Counted from the stretch's first letter, positions 31,801 to 43,377 are shown. The stretch: 64,000 bases of DNA from Ditylenchus dipsaci (GCA_004194705.1 SADC01000146.1:62001-126000), one strand, 5' to 3'. Numbers and translations: made by a program. Notes: generated from the letters alone by a model not told the origin.

Positions 31801-32369
31801 GAAAACAAACATAAAGATTCCAAGATGCTCAGCTGGATTATAAAAATACTTTTTCGGAGGACACGCAATAGTTCTGGGAGTGTGTGTATGAGCCGACTTT
31901 GGAGTGCCCATCTGACTTGGCGTTGAGGAAACATCAAGCTTGGCAGTAGCAACCGACTTCGGAGTCTGCACTCGATCAGAAGCAGAGGAAATGTTGAGCT
32001 TAGCAGTAGCAGCTGACTTAGGAGTTTTCAGACCAGCAATAGGCGTGTTTTCTTTGGCTTCTTTAGCTGAAGTAGTAATTGAACAAGGCGTGGCAGGTTG
32101 TTCAGGCGTTTCAGAAAGATCCAACTGGAAAGCAGTAGTCGTCTTCGGCGTCCCTAGAGCCCCATAGACACTGCAATCTGCCTTATCGACGGCATGAGAC
32201 TGAGGAGTAGCAACAGCCGACGAGTGAGACGCTTCAGCTGCATCAAGAGAAGCCATTTGCGAATCTTCTTCCTGAAGAAGACCGACAATACTGACCATAA
32301 CGAATGGAAAACTAAAAAACTCACGTCAATCTGCGACATATTAAAGTACAATCGATTGTAGTCTTCCAT
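28865..32369 (-). CDS. Coiled-coil protein with TPK repeats and duplicated exons
   Basis: Eleven exons on the minus strand: 32325-32369, 31850-32271, 31322-31798, 30796-30945, 30632-30733, 30437-30586, 30288-30389, 29561-29686, 29358-29511, 29200-29300 and 28865-29152. About 705 aa. The N-terminal part is Ala/Ser/Thr-rich with five TPK-type motifs (likely proline-directed kinase sites), including repeats of the form TPKSxATAKL. The middle is acidic. The C-terminal half is a heptad-rich coiled coil made of alternating exons of 50 and 34 codons: copies of IAQ...RQKLEVADSSSQELL...LEKQN followed by KIAxLEER...LEQ. The tail reads RYKCELKIITVEEASKELGCDL. A very weak resemblance of the last residues to TACC-domain proteins is noted, not claimed. 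The junction of exons 2 and 3 is one base short of frame. An upstream non-coding exon may exist, because an acceptor precedes the ATG by about 30 bp. Confidence 0.85.
29882..30273. mobile_element. GG-terminus palindromic MITE, target duplication GTTAAAAG
   Basis: It begins GGCTAAATTTCGGAACACCC and ends as the inverse of GGAGCAGTTTCGGAACACCC. GTTAAAAG lies at 29874-29881 and 30274-30281. It lies wholly inside an intron of the coiled-coil gene (between exons ending at 30288 and starting at 29686). Confidence 0.85.
30946..31321. other. Intron 3 of the coiled-coil gene, repeat-bearing
   Basis: It contains pieces of dispersed repeats (CCTTGGTCCCCCAAG at about 31077 and a G-rich stretch at 31205-31225). 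There is no coding sequence. Confidence 0.6.
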
Positions 32370-32730
32370 TTGGCGTCTTTCTATGCGCGAAAACCTACAA
32401 ATTTACCCATTAGTTTGCACACACCAAGTACTATATTTCATGATAACGAGAGCCAAACATTGAAAAAGTAAGCTCTCCATCTATGTTTGCACAAGAGCAA
32501 ATTAAGTGAAAAATTCCTCACAACGAGCGACGGTGCATTCGTCAATGGTGAATTCGTCAACGGATTTTGACTTGACTATCAAAAATCATTGTTCCCTACC
32601 TAGAATTTTGTCCCTGAACACGGTTTTTAATGCTAAAAATGCGATTTGACTCGCAGGAAGCCCTGTTTTAAAAATTTTATGCGCTACATAGTATATAGAT
32701 GGTGCGAAGATAGTACTAGCAATTAAATGG

Positions 32731-32980
32731 TACTCAGGTTGTCAAACTGAAATTACCCACTAAATTTCTGAATTTCCCATCCAGGGCTGTACCGGATATC
32801 CGATATCCGACATACGATATCCGGCACTTTTTGACATCCGATATCCGAAAAAATGGCCAATTTTCGGAAAAAATTTTTTAAAACTTTTTTGAAATTTAAA
32901 AAAATTTTCAATTTTTGTTTCAAAATTTCATCAAAAATATCCGTAATCCGATATCCGATAACCGATATCCGGGGGATTCA
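32731..32980. mobile_element. Truncated copy of hAT-type MITE plus host flank
   Basis: The words ACCCACTAAATTTCTGAATTT then CAGGGCTGTACCGGATATCC repeat the arrangement at 36441-36500, including the insertion point. The right end is missing (it stops in ATATCCGGGGG). This is therefore a duplicate of an already-inserted locus, not an independent insertion. Confidence 0.75.
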
Positions 32981-33339
32981 AATCACTCTCACCTCAGATG
33001 ACTCGAATTCTGCCCCGTTTTCCAGAAAATCGGGGCAAATTTTTTATTTTGAATTTGACTCGAACTTTGCCCCGGTTTTGGATTTACCCGAGTAGACCCC
33101 CCATTCTCGCATTGTCGAAAAAATTGTTTTTCGAGGCGCCTTATATCATATAAGGGTCGGCAGGAGCCTATACAGACATTTTTGCAACAGAGTATACCTA
33201 ATTGCTGACAACAAATTCGTGCATAGCGTGCTTGATTTGCTTACAATTGGGTTTTAAAATTCAAGCTTGACTGTATATTTTTGAATTCTTTTCGATAGCA
33301 AAAAGATTTAAATTTAGTCCAGATTTTCCTGGTACCAAT

Positions 33340-33560
33340 CGTATAACTTCATAAAATATGTATATCCCTCATTAGAATTGACTTTATTAGCCGCTCCTTT
33401 TTTTAAACGATAGCTGACATTCTGGGAAACACGATGGTGTTAGCGAAAAAAAACTTTTTCTCTTCCTGCGACTCATTTCGGCCTCCGAAGTCAAAAAAGC
33501 GTGACCCCGCCGCCACCTTAAAGAGAGGGTGCATGTTGCGTGGGATTTTTGACCATTGTT
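33340..33560. repeat. Duplicated block, empty site of a MITE
   Basis: The block from about 33350 (TATATCCCTCATTAGAATTGAC) through CTGCGACTCATTTCGGCCTCC is repeated at about 34285-34640, where the second copy contains the 220-bp element 34384-34603. The first copy shows the uninterrupted sequence. An inverted block with TTCGTATTCGCGTTTCTCG words lies between, at 33600-33880. Confidence 0.75.
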
Positions 33561-34383
33561 ATTTTCCTTTCATAACCGCATCTTTTATCGATACTGAGGG
33601 GGGGGGGCGTTTCGTATTCGCGTTTCTCGTATTTGACAAAACTCGTATTCGCAGAATTTGAAGTTGTGTTCTTGGCGTTGTTATTTCGGCCAACTTTTGA
33701 AGTTCACTCTTCGGTAAGTTACCACTCATTTTGTAGCTTATCTTACTGGCTACAAAATGAGTGGTGACTAACCAAAAAGTAAACTTCGAAAATGGGCCAA
33801 AATAACAACGCCAAGAACACGAATTTAAATTTTGCGAATACGAGTTTTGTCAAATACGAGAAACGCGAATACGAAACGGCCTCCTCCCATACTGAGTCAT
33901 CTGTTTATACATCCCGTGGCTGAGTTTTTACGCAGAATCTGAATATGTTATCAGGATCAAATTATCTTTTAAAAAATCTCACGCAAAAGACAAAAATTAA
34001 CTAAATCATTCATACCGTATTTTCCTCACGTACCTCTTTAATACTGTTGTGCTATATAGCTTTTGTTTTGGTTTACATTTTTAGAAAATTATTAGGCAAC
34101 ATAACACTCCAAACGTAGCTTACTGTCTAAGCTACCATCTCAGCGGACACGGGTCTCCTCGCTGTTCAGAAGGCAAGAACACGATTTCAAATAGAAAAAG
34201 AGTATGTGAGAGATATCAATAGAAGATGCGGTTAAAATCCCACGCAAGATTCACCCTCCCTTTAATACCGCGGCCTTCATAAAAATAGGTATATCCCCTA
34301 TTATATTGACTTTTTTAGCCGCTCTTTTTTTTTAAAGATACCTGACATTCTGAGGAACACGATGGTGTTAGCAACAAAAACTT

Positions 34384-34603
34384 GACGCTACTCGTTTATA
34401 CCCCTCCCAAAAAAGCTACTCGGTTTTACCCCTCCCAATAATTTTTTAGGGGTACCTAAAACCATACTTTTTAATAAAAAAAAAAAGCTGGTATTAGTAA
34501 TGGTTTGGCCCTGAGCCTAAGCCTAAGGCCAAAGCCAAAGCCTAAGGGCTAAGCCTAATTCCTAAGCCCAAAAATTATTGGGAGGGGTAAACCGAGTAGC
34601 GCC
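34384..34603. mobile_element. 220-bp MITE, GACGCTACTCG ends, target duplication AAAAACTT
   Basis: The ends are GACGCTACTCGTTTATACCCC and the inverse of GGCGCTACTCGGTTTACCCC. AAAAACTT lies at 34376-34383 and 34604-34611. An empty site exists at about 33440-33475. The centre contains GCCTAAGCCTAAGG telomere-like words (34500-34565). Confidence 0.88.
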
Positions 34604-34901
34604 AAAAACTTTTTCTTCTTCTGCGACTCATTTCGGCCTCCGAAGTAAAAAAAGCGTGACCCGCGTCCCAAATACCATATAGAGAAGCTATCGATTCTAC
34701 ACGAAAAATCGACATATAACGACGAAAAATCAAATTTAGACAACGAATTTTTGCCCGGCACAAAAAACTTCCCTAAAAATGACTTAAGGGAGGAACGAAA
34801 TATGTTTGGCGCCGGCAGGGATCTAACCCGCGGCGAAAAATAGTTTTCCTGTCGAGACAAATGTTATTTTGAACGAATTCAAAATTTGATAACAAAGTTT
34901 T

Positions 34902-35884
34902 GGCGCTACTCGGTTATAACCCCCCCCCAAAAGTGCTACTCGGGAATACCCCCCCCCCCCCAATCCTAGGAGCTACTCGGTTATACCCCCCCCCCAAAAA
35001 TCAAGATTTTTAGGAGTGGTCAAAACACATTTTAAGCAATAATTTCGCCATAAAAGGACCAGAAAAGCAATTAAAATAGGGTTCAAGGGCTGTATTGGGA
35101 GGGGAAGGGACAAAACAGGGGCCACTTTTATAGTGCCTATAAGTACCAAAGAGTATTAATTCTCTTAGCGTTGAAGTCACTTTCAAACCCAGCCACTTGT
35201 GGTGCACGTAAAAGTATAAGCACTCGAAATGATCAGACCGATCAGCCGGGTGGATCCTGATGGTTGTTGTTTAACTTTTGGATGGCTGAGCTTCTGGCTC
35301 GTAGCCTCAGGCTGGAAAATCGGGGAGACCCTTTTCGGCGAAAAAATAAAGATGTTGAACATAGTTTTGAATACTGGGCCTACCGCATAAATAACTCTGG
35401 TATGCATGTTTTTTCATGCATCCAGAGTTGCTTTCGAGTGATTTGTGTCTAAGGTATGTGGGTGTGCGCATCTCAACTCCAAGCCCCCAAGCCCTGCGCC
35501 CCCGAAGGGGGCGCAGGGGGCTTGAGAGTTAGAGATGCGCGCACGCACTTACCTTAGACATGATTCCGAGAAGTACACTTGATCATAAAATGCATATAAA
35601 GTCTATTTTTGCCACGGCCCGAGTTGAAAAACATGGTAAAGCAGCTAAAAAAAAGTGGCCCCTGTATTATTCCCTTCCTCTCCAATACAGCCCATAATCC
35701 CTTTTAAATTGCTTTTCTGGACCTTTTATGGCGAAATTATTGCTTAAAAATGTGTTTTGACCACTCCTAAAAATCTTGATTTTTTGGGGGGGGGGTATAA
35801 CCGAGTAGGTCCGATTTTTGGGGGGGGGGGGGGGTATTCCCGAGTAGCTTTTTTGGGGGGGGGGGGGTATTACCGAGTAGCGTC
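34902..35884. mobile_element. GG-terminus foldback element, target duplication AAAGTTTT
   Basis: It begins GGCGCTACTCGGTTATAACC, with long C-runs, and ends with the inverse after G-runs. AAAGTTTT lies at 34894-34901 and 35885-35892. The core contains the palindrome CTGCGCCCCCGAAGGGGGCGC (about 35490-35525) and the words shared with the elements at 11863, 38424 and 49130. No coding capacity. Confidence 0.88.
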
Positions 35885-36432
35885 AAAGTTTTGATGACTA
35901 TGAGATTTTTCCCGAAAAATGACCTCCATACAAACAGACAGATCCCCACTTAAAAATGCGTCTTTTTCGACGTTCTTTTTTTTTTAAACGAAAGCTGACA
36001 TTGAGGCGGATCCAAAAAAATTGGCGAATTTAATCAAACATGTTTTTTGACTCACTTATATCCCTTTGAATTCAAAAAAAGTGCCTAAAAATCAAAATTT
36101 GGGGAAAAAAATAAATTTCATTGACAACCCCCAATTCTGATATTGCCAAAGTGATTTTTGACCCCGATTCACCTTAGAAAGTGTTCTCAGGAGAAGATTT
36201 GGACCACTCCCAATGGCTGCCATGCGTAGCGTCACACACACAGCCATTCCAAATACTGTATAAAGACAAAAGTATGAAAGAGCTCAGAAAAAATAATTTG
36301 GTTCATACTTTTACTTTTTTGCGCCACATTTTACAAATATATTGCAGCGAATGATATTTCGTTAGAAACTAGAATCGCAGGGCTGCCTGATGGTGTTATC
36401 ACTTGTTAAAAAAGATTTAAAAAGTTGGCTCA

Positions 36433-37155
36433 AACTGAAATTACCCACTAAATTTCTGAATTTCCCCACCAGGGCTGTACCGGATATCCGATATCCGACA
36501 TCCGATATCCGGCACTTTTTGACATCCGATATCCGAAAAAATGGCCAATTTTCGGAAAAAATTTTTAAAACTTTTTTGAAATTTAGAAAAATTTTTCAAT
36601 TTTTTTTTCAAAATTTCATCAAAATATCCGTAATCCGATATCCGATAACCGATATCCGGCACTTTTTCATATCCGGTATCCGATATCCGATGCGATATTT
36701 TCCATATCCGGTATCCGATATCCGATGCGATATTTTTTGCTATCCGGTACAGCCCTGTTCCCCACTAAATTAATCAATTTCCCCACTAAATTCAAATTTC
36801 CTTTAAAACATTGAATTTCCCCACTAAATTTCTGATTTTTCCACTAAATTTCTGAATTTCGTTCGCTACTAGCGCCGAAAATTATATTTCAACGAAAATG
36901 CGGCGTACATAGTGTCAAATTTGTAACCTACGACATCAATTTCTCTTAATTTTCCTAAAAACACTCTGAATAAAATGATGTCTGTAAAAAATTAGCTTTT
37001 GTGAAAATTTAGTGGGGAAAATCAGATATTTAGTGGAGAAAATCAGAAATTTAGTGAGGAAATTCAGTGTTTCAAGGGAAATTTTAATTTAGTGGGGAAA
37101 TTAATTAATTTAGTGGGGAAATTCAGAAATTTAGTGTGTAATTTCAGATACAGCC
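36433..37155. mobile_element. Inverted-repeat element of CCCCACTAAATTT units
   Basis: The left arm repeats CCCCACTAAATTTCTGAATTT; the right arm has the same inverted (AAATTTAGTGGGGAAA). Outer ends TGAAATTACCCACTAAATTT and its inverse mark the limits approximately. An intact hAT-type MITE is inserted in its left arm. Confidence 0.7.
36470..36757. mobile_element. hAT-type MITE, 288 bp, target duplication TTCCCCAC
   Basis: Perfect terminal inverted repeats CAGGGCTGTACCGGATA and TATCCGGTACAGCCCTG, flanked by TTCCCCAC at 36462-36469 and 36758-36765. The interior is rich in CCGATATCCGATATCC words. An 8-bp duplication with CAGGG termini is the hAT signature. No transposase. Confidence 0.92.
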
Positions 37156-37562
37156 AAAAAGCTGATAGAAAACGCAAAACCAAAATCTTAAAAAATATTT
37201 GCGCTGAAAAAGATCCAATTTAGATTTAGAATATCAATTAACCGGAAATCAATTAAAAGCCGAATATCTTAAGCTAGCGTAAAAAATTAAATAATGAAAA
37301 GCATATTAAATTTTTAGGCATAAACCCTGTCAAGTGAAAATCCGTTGACGAATTCACCTAGAGCCCTCACAACAAAATCACCAATCAAATTAGTATTGCA
37401 CAAGCAAGCTTGTCTTTTAAATTTCAAACCTGGCAAAGCGCCTATTTGACATGTCGAAATTAGCGCCAAATGAAAAGTGCTTTTTGTGTCAAATAAAGTG
37501 TTTGCCGAACATTACTGTTTCCAAACTTGGTTTTTATCCAATTTTCGTTATTTTTACACAAA

Positions 37563-40500
37563 ATGGTACTTTTGACAGTGTTGAAAAGGTAAAAAGACAA
37601 ATTGACTGTTTGATCTTACCTACTTTTGAGTAATATTTAGGCGCGCAAGCATGAACAGGAAATGCGCATTCTTATTTTGGGGTTAGATAACTCGGAAAAA
37701 CAACATTTCTCAACAAAATCAACGGAGAAGATACTAGTAAAATTGCACCTACTTTTGGTAAATGATTTTATTTTTAATCAAACTTTTTTTCAGCCTTAAA
37801 AATAACGTCTGTTGTTAAGGTTTTAATATCAAAACACTTGAATACAAAACTTGGAAGTTGAATTGCTGGGATGTTGGTGGACAGAAAAGTCTTCGGTCAT
37901 ATTGGAGAAACTATTTTGAGAGGACAGATGCTGTCATTTGGGTGATTTTCTCATAATAATTGAAATAAACTTCGTTGATGAGGCATGACTATAATTTCAG
38001 TACGGCCTGGAGTTACAAAAATATCATTAACCCTCTTTTGCCAGTTGGCCGTATTTTGGCCAGTTCGAAAATTCATCCGAAATACGACTTATTGCTTACG
38101 TTCAGACATAACTTTTTTGAAAAAGAAAGATGAAAAGTTGGCGAACATTTAGTGATGAAAAAACTGAACAGAAGACAAACAAAAATCGCTGAAAATTAAA
38201 TCAAAAGTTGTATTTTTGCCGTTTTCTATTACACGATTTTATAACTTTATTAGGTTTAGTAAAGCAAGAATATCATTTAGGTTAATCATTTTTTCTGTGG
38301 CAAATTTACTTTTTTTGTAGCAAAAATGTTTTTTTGACAAATTTTTTCTTTAGCTAATTAACTTTTTTTTGTGGCAAATTTACTTTTTTTGTTGCAAATT
38401 AATTTTGTAGCAAATTTACTTTTGGTACTTATTCGGTTGGGGGGGGGGGGGCGGGTTTTTCAATTATTTAAAATAGTGTTTAAACGACTCCTAAGTAATA
38501 TTTATATGCTTAAAACGATAAGAAAGTCAACTTCTAACATTTTCCACACAAAAAATGGTATTTTTGGAAAAAAATTTTTGACTTTTTGCCTTGGGGACCA
38601 AGGCAAATTTCCTTGTATTAAGGTATTCTACCCGTTTTGGTCACTGGAGCTGGGCAAAAAGAGTCTCTTTATGCATTTTTAATCAAGAGTCTTGCTCGGA
38701 ATTATGTCTAAGGTAAGTGAGTGCGCGCATCTCTAACCAACCAAGCCCCTGCGCCCCCTTCGGGGGCGCAGGGGGCTTGGTTGCTTGGGGTTGAGATGCG
38801 CACACCCACATACCTTAGACGCAAATCACTCGTAAGTTACTCTGGATGCATAAAAATGTATGCATACCAGAGTTTCTTTATGCGGTAGGCCCCAGTTAAC
38901 AAAACTATGTTCAAATGCCATCTTTTTTTGGTATCCAGGTACCCTTTCAGGTTCGATTGCCTTGGGGGACCAAGGCAAAAAGTCGAATTTCAGTCAAAAA
39001 ATTTTTTTTTCTAAAAATCTATTTTTGTGTGGAAAAATGTTAGAAGTTGACTTTCTTATCGTTTTAAGCATATAAATATTACTTAGGAGTAGTTTAAACA
39101 CTATTTTTAAATAAGTGAAAAACCCGCCCCCCCAACCGAATAAGTGCCTTACTTTTTTTTGTGGCAAATTTACTTTTTTTGTAGCAAATTTATTTTTTCT
39201 GTAACAAATTTACTCTTTTTATAGCAAATCTGATTTTCCTCTGTAGCACATTTACTTGAGTTAGTGTGCTTATTTATTTCTAAAAATTTCAGAAACATAT
39301 TAATCTGTTGATACGCTTGATCAGCATACCGTTTGGCACTCCTATCGAATGTTCACACAGTCAATTTTTGTTGACTGCATTTTATAAGTTTTTATTATTG
39401 AACGTAGTGATCAAGGTGACTAATGTGGTTATGACGAGTGTGATCACCTCGATCACCTTAATTATAAATCAAGAATCGACGTAATCTGAATAATCACTTT
39501 GATGACCATATTCAACAAATAAAAATTTAAAGAATACAGTCGACAAAAATTGACTGTGTGAACATTTGATAGGAGTTCCATACGCTTGATCAGCATACCG
39601 TTTTTAGTCTTTTTAGACTGAAAACCGATTTTCGAGAAAAGTGAACCGAGAATTTCGGTTTGGTCCAGCACCCGAAAATTGCAAATTCCTGAAAGATCAT
39701 AGGCAGTTGGCAGAAGATCCCACTTGTACCCGGCTATTTGGCCAAATCTCTTTTCTTCACAAGAAAAAGCCCGTAAAGATACAAAAACCTACGGACTGAA
39801 GTGTTGCTCTTCTCAAAATGGTGGAGCAAAATGTGGCTAAAGTTGATATGATTATCATTATGCATTGTATTGATGGTAAATCCAGTAAGCTTGAATTTTA
39901 GAATTTCATAACTGATCCATCAGAGGTTGTTGAGTAATGAAGCAGCCGAGAGTGTGCCAGGTGTGTGTGCTAGATTAGACCTAGAGCCCAGCAGCTTTAC
40001 CAGCAATTAATCTACCTATCTTTTATGAAGTCCAAGTCTTTCAGAGACTCAGAATACAAGTTTTGAGAATTTAGGATGAATAAATAAGCAGACTAACTCA
40101 AGTAAATGTGCTACAGACGAAAATCGGATTTTCTACAAAAAAGAGTAAATTTGCTACAGAAAAAAATAAATTTGCCACAAAAAGTGAATTAGCTACAGAA
40201 AAATTTTTTGCCAAAAAAACATTTTTTCTACAAAAAAAGTAAATTTGCCACAGAAAAAATGATTAACCTATCATTTACATCATGCCTTTTGCTTATGCCA
40301 TATAAAAGCACTATTCATGCAAATAGAAATGCATTTTTACTTGCAAGTGTGGAAATATAAAAGTAATATTTTCGAAGCAATATAATCGTGGCCATATTTT
40401 GGCCAACCGCCCAGAGCGGTATTTTTCAAAAAAACTATGTAAGTCATGTATTCATTCATTTATCGATTTTTGCCTACCCTTTTTAGTGAGTTTTTGGTTC

Positions 40501-43310
40501 TGTTTACCACGTCATTATTTTTTCAAACAAAAATGAATGAATAAATTGATTTAGCCATAGTAGAAAACGAGATAGAAGGCAAATTTTGAAAAATCAAGTA
40601 TTTTGTTCGTTGGATGCAAGAAATGTAGAAATGTATGTATGTAGGTATGAGTAGGTATGATAGTATGAGTAGAAAGCACTGCTCAATGACGTGCAAAAGG
40701 TGTAAAGTGTTGCTTCACATTAAATTTTTTTAAAGGGACACAGCGTGTCAAAACCTTACCCCTTGCTCACAGTCCTTGGTCGAGGTCGTGGTCGAGGTCG
40801 ATGTGTGCTCACAGTCAAAATAGTCAAATAAAACGTTAGTAATTGATATATTTAGTCCGAAAATGGTTTATTTCGTCTTTTTCAAATGATTTCATGCCAA
40901 ATAATAGGTTTGTGTTGCTTTGAACATGTTTTCGAATGGTGGTCGAACAGTTTTGCCTAAACGAATTTTGTACCAGAATTCGACCTTCTTGCCTTTGGAC
41001 ACCAGAAGATATACTAAATACTCAACTGCTTTAGGATAATTTGTACCAAATTCGTATAGAAAATACAAAAAAATAAGTAATGCACACCCAGATGGATTTG
41101 AACCAGCAACCTGAGCAACCCCTACATGAAGCTCTCTCCCTTTGAGAATTGCAAGTAAACCTCCAGAGTGGCCAGAAGCCAATAAAAATAGTTTTTTGGG
41201 CGTTTATAAAGGGGTTATAAAGGGGGTTACACTTTTTGCAAAAAACTGATTGAAGGCATCAGAAATCTAGTGGGATAAAATAAATCGCTCTGAATCGTGT
41301 GGTTTGACTTAGTTTGAGGTGGTTTAGAAAAATGAGTATGGAATACTGAGCGTTTGAGCCTAACGGACTAGAATTTCAATATGCTCAATTGTTTTTTTTA
41401 ACGAAAAAAGTTTAATCCTTTTTGATAAAGCGCGAAAAAACCAGTCATAACTGGTTCTCGGGTTCTCGGCAATTTTTACAGGAAGGGTGTTGTTGTCAAG
41501 ATTTATATAATCATGGCCTAGGTTGCTGGTTCGAATCCCCTTGGGTGTAAAATTAATTAAAAGTAGGATGAATGCTGAGAAATCGTGAAGCTACGAAACC
41601 GAGACCCTGGCTTGCAGCCCTTGGTCGCGGTCACGGTCGAGGTCGATGGTGCTCACACCCCTTGTCGAGGTCGGATAATCATTTTTCGTGTATTGACGTT
41701 ATGTTAACTGCGTCTAAATTTGGACGCAGTTAACATAACGTATAATGCCATGTTTATACGCGCCAATTCGAATTTACTAACTATATTTTGAATTTCTTCG
41801 TTGCGAAACACTTCATAGAGTCAGCTAAAATAATTGGGCGGCGGTTGATTCCCCCTCCAATTTTTAAGGTTACAGGTTTGAATCCTGGTAGAAGCAGACA
41901 TCATTTTTTCTTGAATAATAGTCAAAAACTCGTTTTTATGACCATTTAGCCTCAGGGTGGGTAGGATAACCCCTTGATACCTCCCCTGAGTGGGTCTCCA
42001 CCTCCATAATCCGAAATTTCGGATTTGGCTGAAAATATTTAATAATAATCGTACCTTGTTCAGAATCGTGTCCTGAACACGGTTCTATAATGCTAAAACA
42101 GTGATTTGACTTGCACGAAGCCCAGTTCTGGAGTAGTGTACCGTAGGATGTCCAAGTAATGCTCAAGATTTTGTACCTAGCTATCGGTACTCAGGTGAAA
42201 GTGCCTGGGTAGTATTACCCAATCCTCAGTTGGTTTAAGTGAAACAATTCAAAAATGTATCCACTTAAAAATGTGTGTAGGTATCATAGGAGTGTCTAGG
42301 TATCGGTAATCAAATATAATCAAATTGTAATCAAATATTTGGCCAATCCAGGATTTTTTTCTGCCATTGTTACTTTCTTCCCTGGTTGTCATACAAAAAT
42401 CTGTTAAAAAAGATGCATCTACGAGACGCCGGCAAAAGAGGGTTGATAGAATGTTTATGCAAAATCGGGTGGGGAGTTTGATTTCACACAAATAATGACA
42501 CTTTAGGTAGTCGATTCAGCTGATGTCATGAGGATTGGAGAAGATTGCGCTCGAGAACTTCATTCGCTGGTAAATGAAGAATGCCTTCACGGAGTTACAC
42601 TTCTCGTAATGGCCAATAAGTGTGATTTGGATAGTGCCCTGAGTTTGGAGCAAATCACTGAGGTAAAAACGTTCAACTTCAAAAATTTGTAATTTCATTT
42701 GTTGTTTATTCAGTATTCCTAATCCCGGAAATCCTAATATTTTTGCAAATTTATGGATTGGATGACTGTGGTTAAAAAATTGGAGGAAAAATAAAATTGC
42801 AAAGAATTGGGGCACATGGTATACTGCTTGAATAATAAAAGCCATTATAATAAATTTCCGGAGGAAGATTCCAAAATTAAAGGCTATGGGCTTTCATTAA
42901 AAGATTCATGGCAGCCTAGTGATATTTCCAACCCTTTTAATTTATGATTTACAAAAATTGGATAGAGTTCACAACAGGGCTCCGAAATGTCCTTTATTTA
43001 TAGATTTGTCTTTTATGTGAGACCGGAAATCTCTATAATTTTTGTAATTTCTTACTCGGTACTCAAAACCATGTAAGCACTGGATTTAATAGCACTTTTT
43101 GGCCGAATGTCCTTTTTTATTTTATAAAATGTCCTTAATTTGAGTTCGAAGCCCTGAAAGTTTACAAATTTTCAGTTGTTGCGACTTAGTGAAATAAAGC
43201 AACACCATTGGAAAATTTTCGAAACTAGTGCATACACTGGTCATAATCTACTAATATCACTGGATTGGCTGTGCAATGATGTAGCGTCACGTGTTCTTTT
43301 GCCAGAATAA
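37563..43310 (+). CDS. ARL2: ADP-ribosylation factor-like protein 2, small GTPase
   Basis: A GTPase that in animals works with tubulin folding cofactors and mitochondria. Exons: 37563-37588 (MVLLTVLKR), 37641-37757, 37820-37941, 42507-42662 and 43176-43310 (TAA). The predicted 185 aa matches the family length. Visible motifs: GLDNSGKTT (P-loop), [29 protein letters not shown] (switch II, typical of ARL2), VVDSAD, NKCD (usual form NKQD) and ETSA. Residue 2 is Val, so no myristoylation, as expected for ARL2 function but not for most ARFs. As printed, the P-loop exon is one G short (37694-37695) and the exon 1 donor is one G short (37587-37588). Intron 3 is 4565 bp and full of repeats. AATAAA lies at 43316-43321. 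Identity is firm; whether the locus is intact depends on the two missing bases. Confidence 0.9.
38424..39148. mobile_element. GG-terminus foldback element, target duplication TTACTTTT
   Basis: It begins GGTACTTATTCGGTTGGGGG and ends as the inverse of GGCACTTATTCGGTTGGGGG. TTACTTTT lies at 38416-38423 and 39149-39156. The core carries TGCGCCCCCTTCGGGGGCGCA and the shared AATTATGTCTAAGGTAAGTG and ATGCGCACACCCACATACC words. Arms about 180 bp. Confidence 0.88.
39335..39579. mobile_element. 245-bp inverted-repeat element between 24-bp direct repeats
   Basis: It starts GGCACTCCTATCGAATGTTC and ends GAACATTTGATAGGAGTTCC. An exact 24-bp direct repeat beginning ATACGCTTGATCAGCATACC lies at 39311-39334 and 39580-39603. 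This is much longer than the 8-bp duplications of its neighbours. Confidence 0.75.
41080..41165 (-). repeat. tRNA-derived SINE-like repeat
   Basis: The minus strand reads GGTTGCTGGTTCAAATCC then ATCTGGGTG. The same B-box context (GGTTGCTGGTTCGAATCCC) occurs on the plus strand at 41521-41545 and at 44570-44590, so these are copies of one dispersed family. Confidence 0.55.
41515..41680 (+). repeat. SINE-like tail repeat with GGTCGAGGTCG motif
   Basis: It begins with GGTTGCTGGTTCGAATCCC and continues to CTTGGTCGCGGTCACGGTCG, then AGGTCGATGGTGCTCAC. The latter block also appears at about 40755-40815. A further B-box-like word lies at 41870-41890. Confidence 0.55.
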
Positions 43311-43377
43311 GCTACAATAAAATTGTGAACTTTGAAATAACGGGTGTTTTATTTTTCTTTGTTTTCATTTTGACGTC

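Larger units (their letters stand above)
32525..37365. mobile_element. 4.84-kb composite foldback element, target duplication CTCACAAC
   Basis: The outer ends are inverted copies sharing GGTGAATTCGTCAACGG then ATTTT. CTCACAAC flanks both ends (32517-32524 and 37366-37373). The interior holds at least four other elements: a truncated hAT-type MITE (32786-32980), two GG-terminus elements (34384-34603 and 34902-35884), and an inverted-repeat element carrying an intact hAT MITE (36433-37155). No transposase frame is visible. The left end is 155 bp upstream of the first ATG of the coiled-coil gene. Confidence 0.75.
38270..40270. repeat. 2-kb foldback with GTGGCAAATTTAC units, in ARL2 intron 3
   Basis: The left arm (38280-38423, continuing 39149-39260 after an insertion) is made of TTTTTTGTAGCAAATTTAC-like units. 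The right arm (40080-40270) is the same inverted. Two other elements are inserted in it: 38424-39148 and 39335-39579. Confidence 0.8.
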
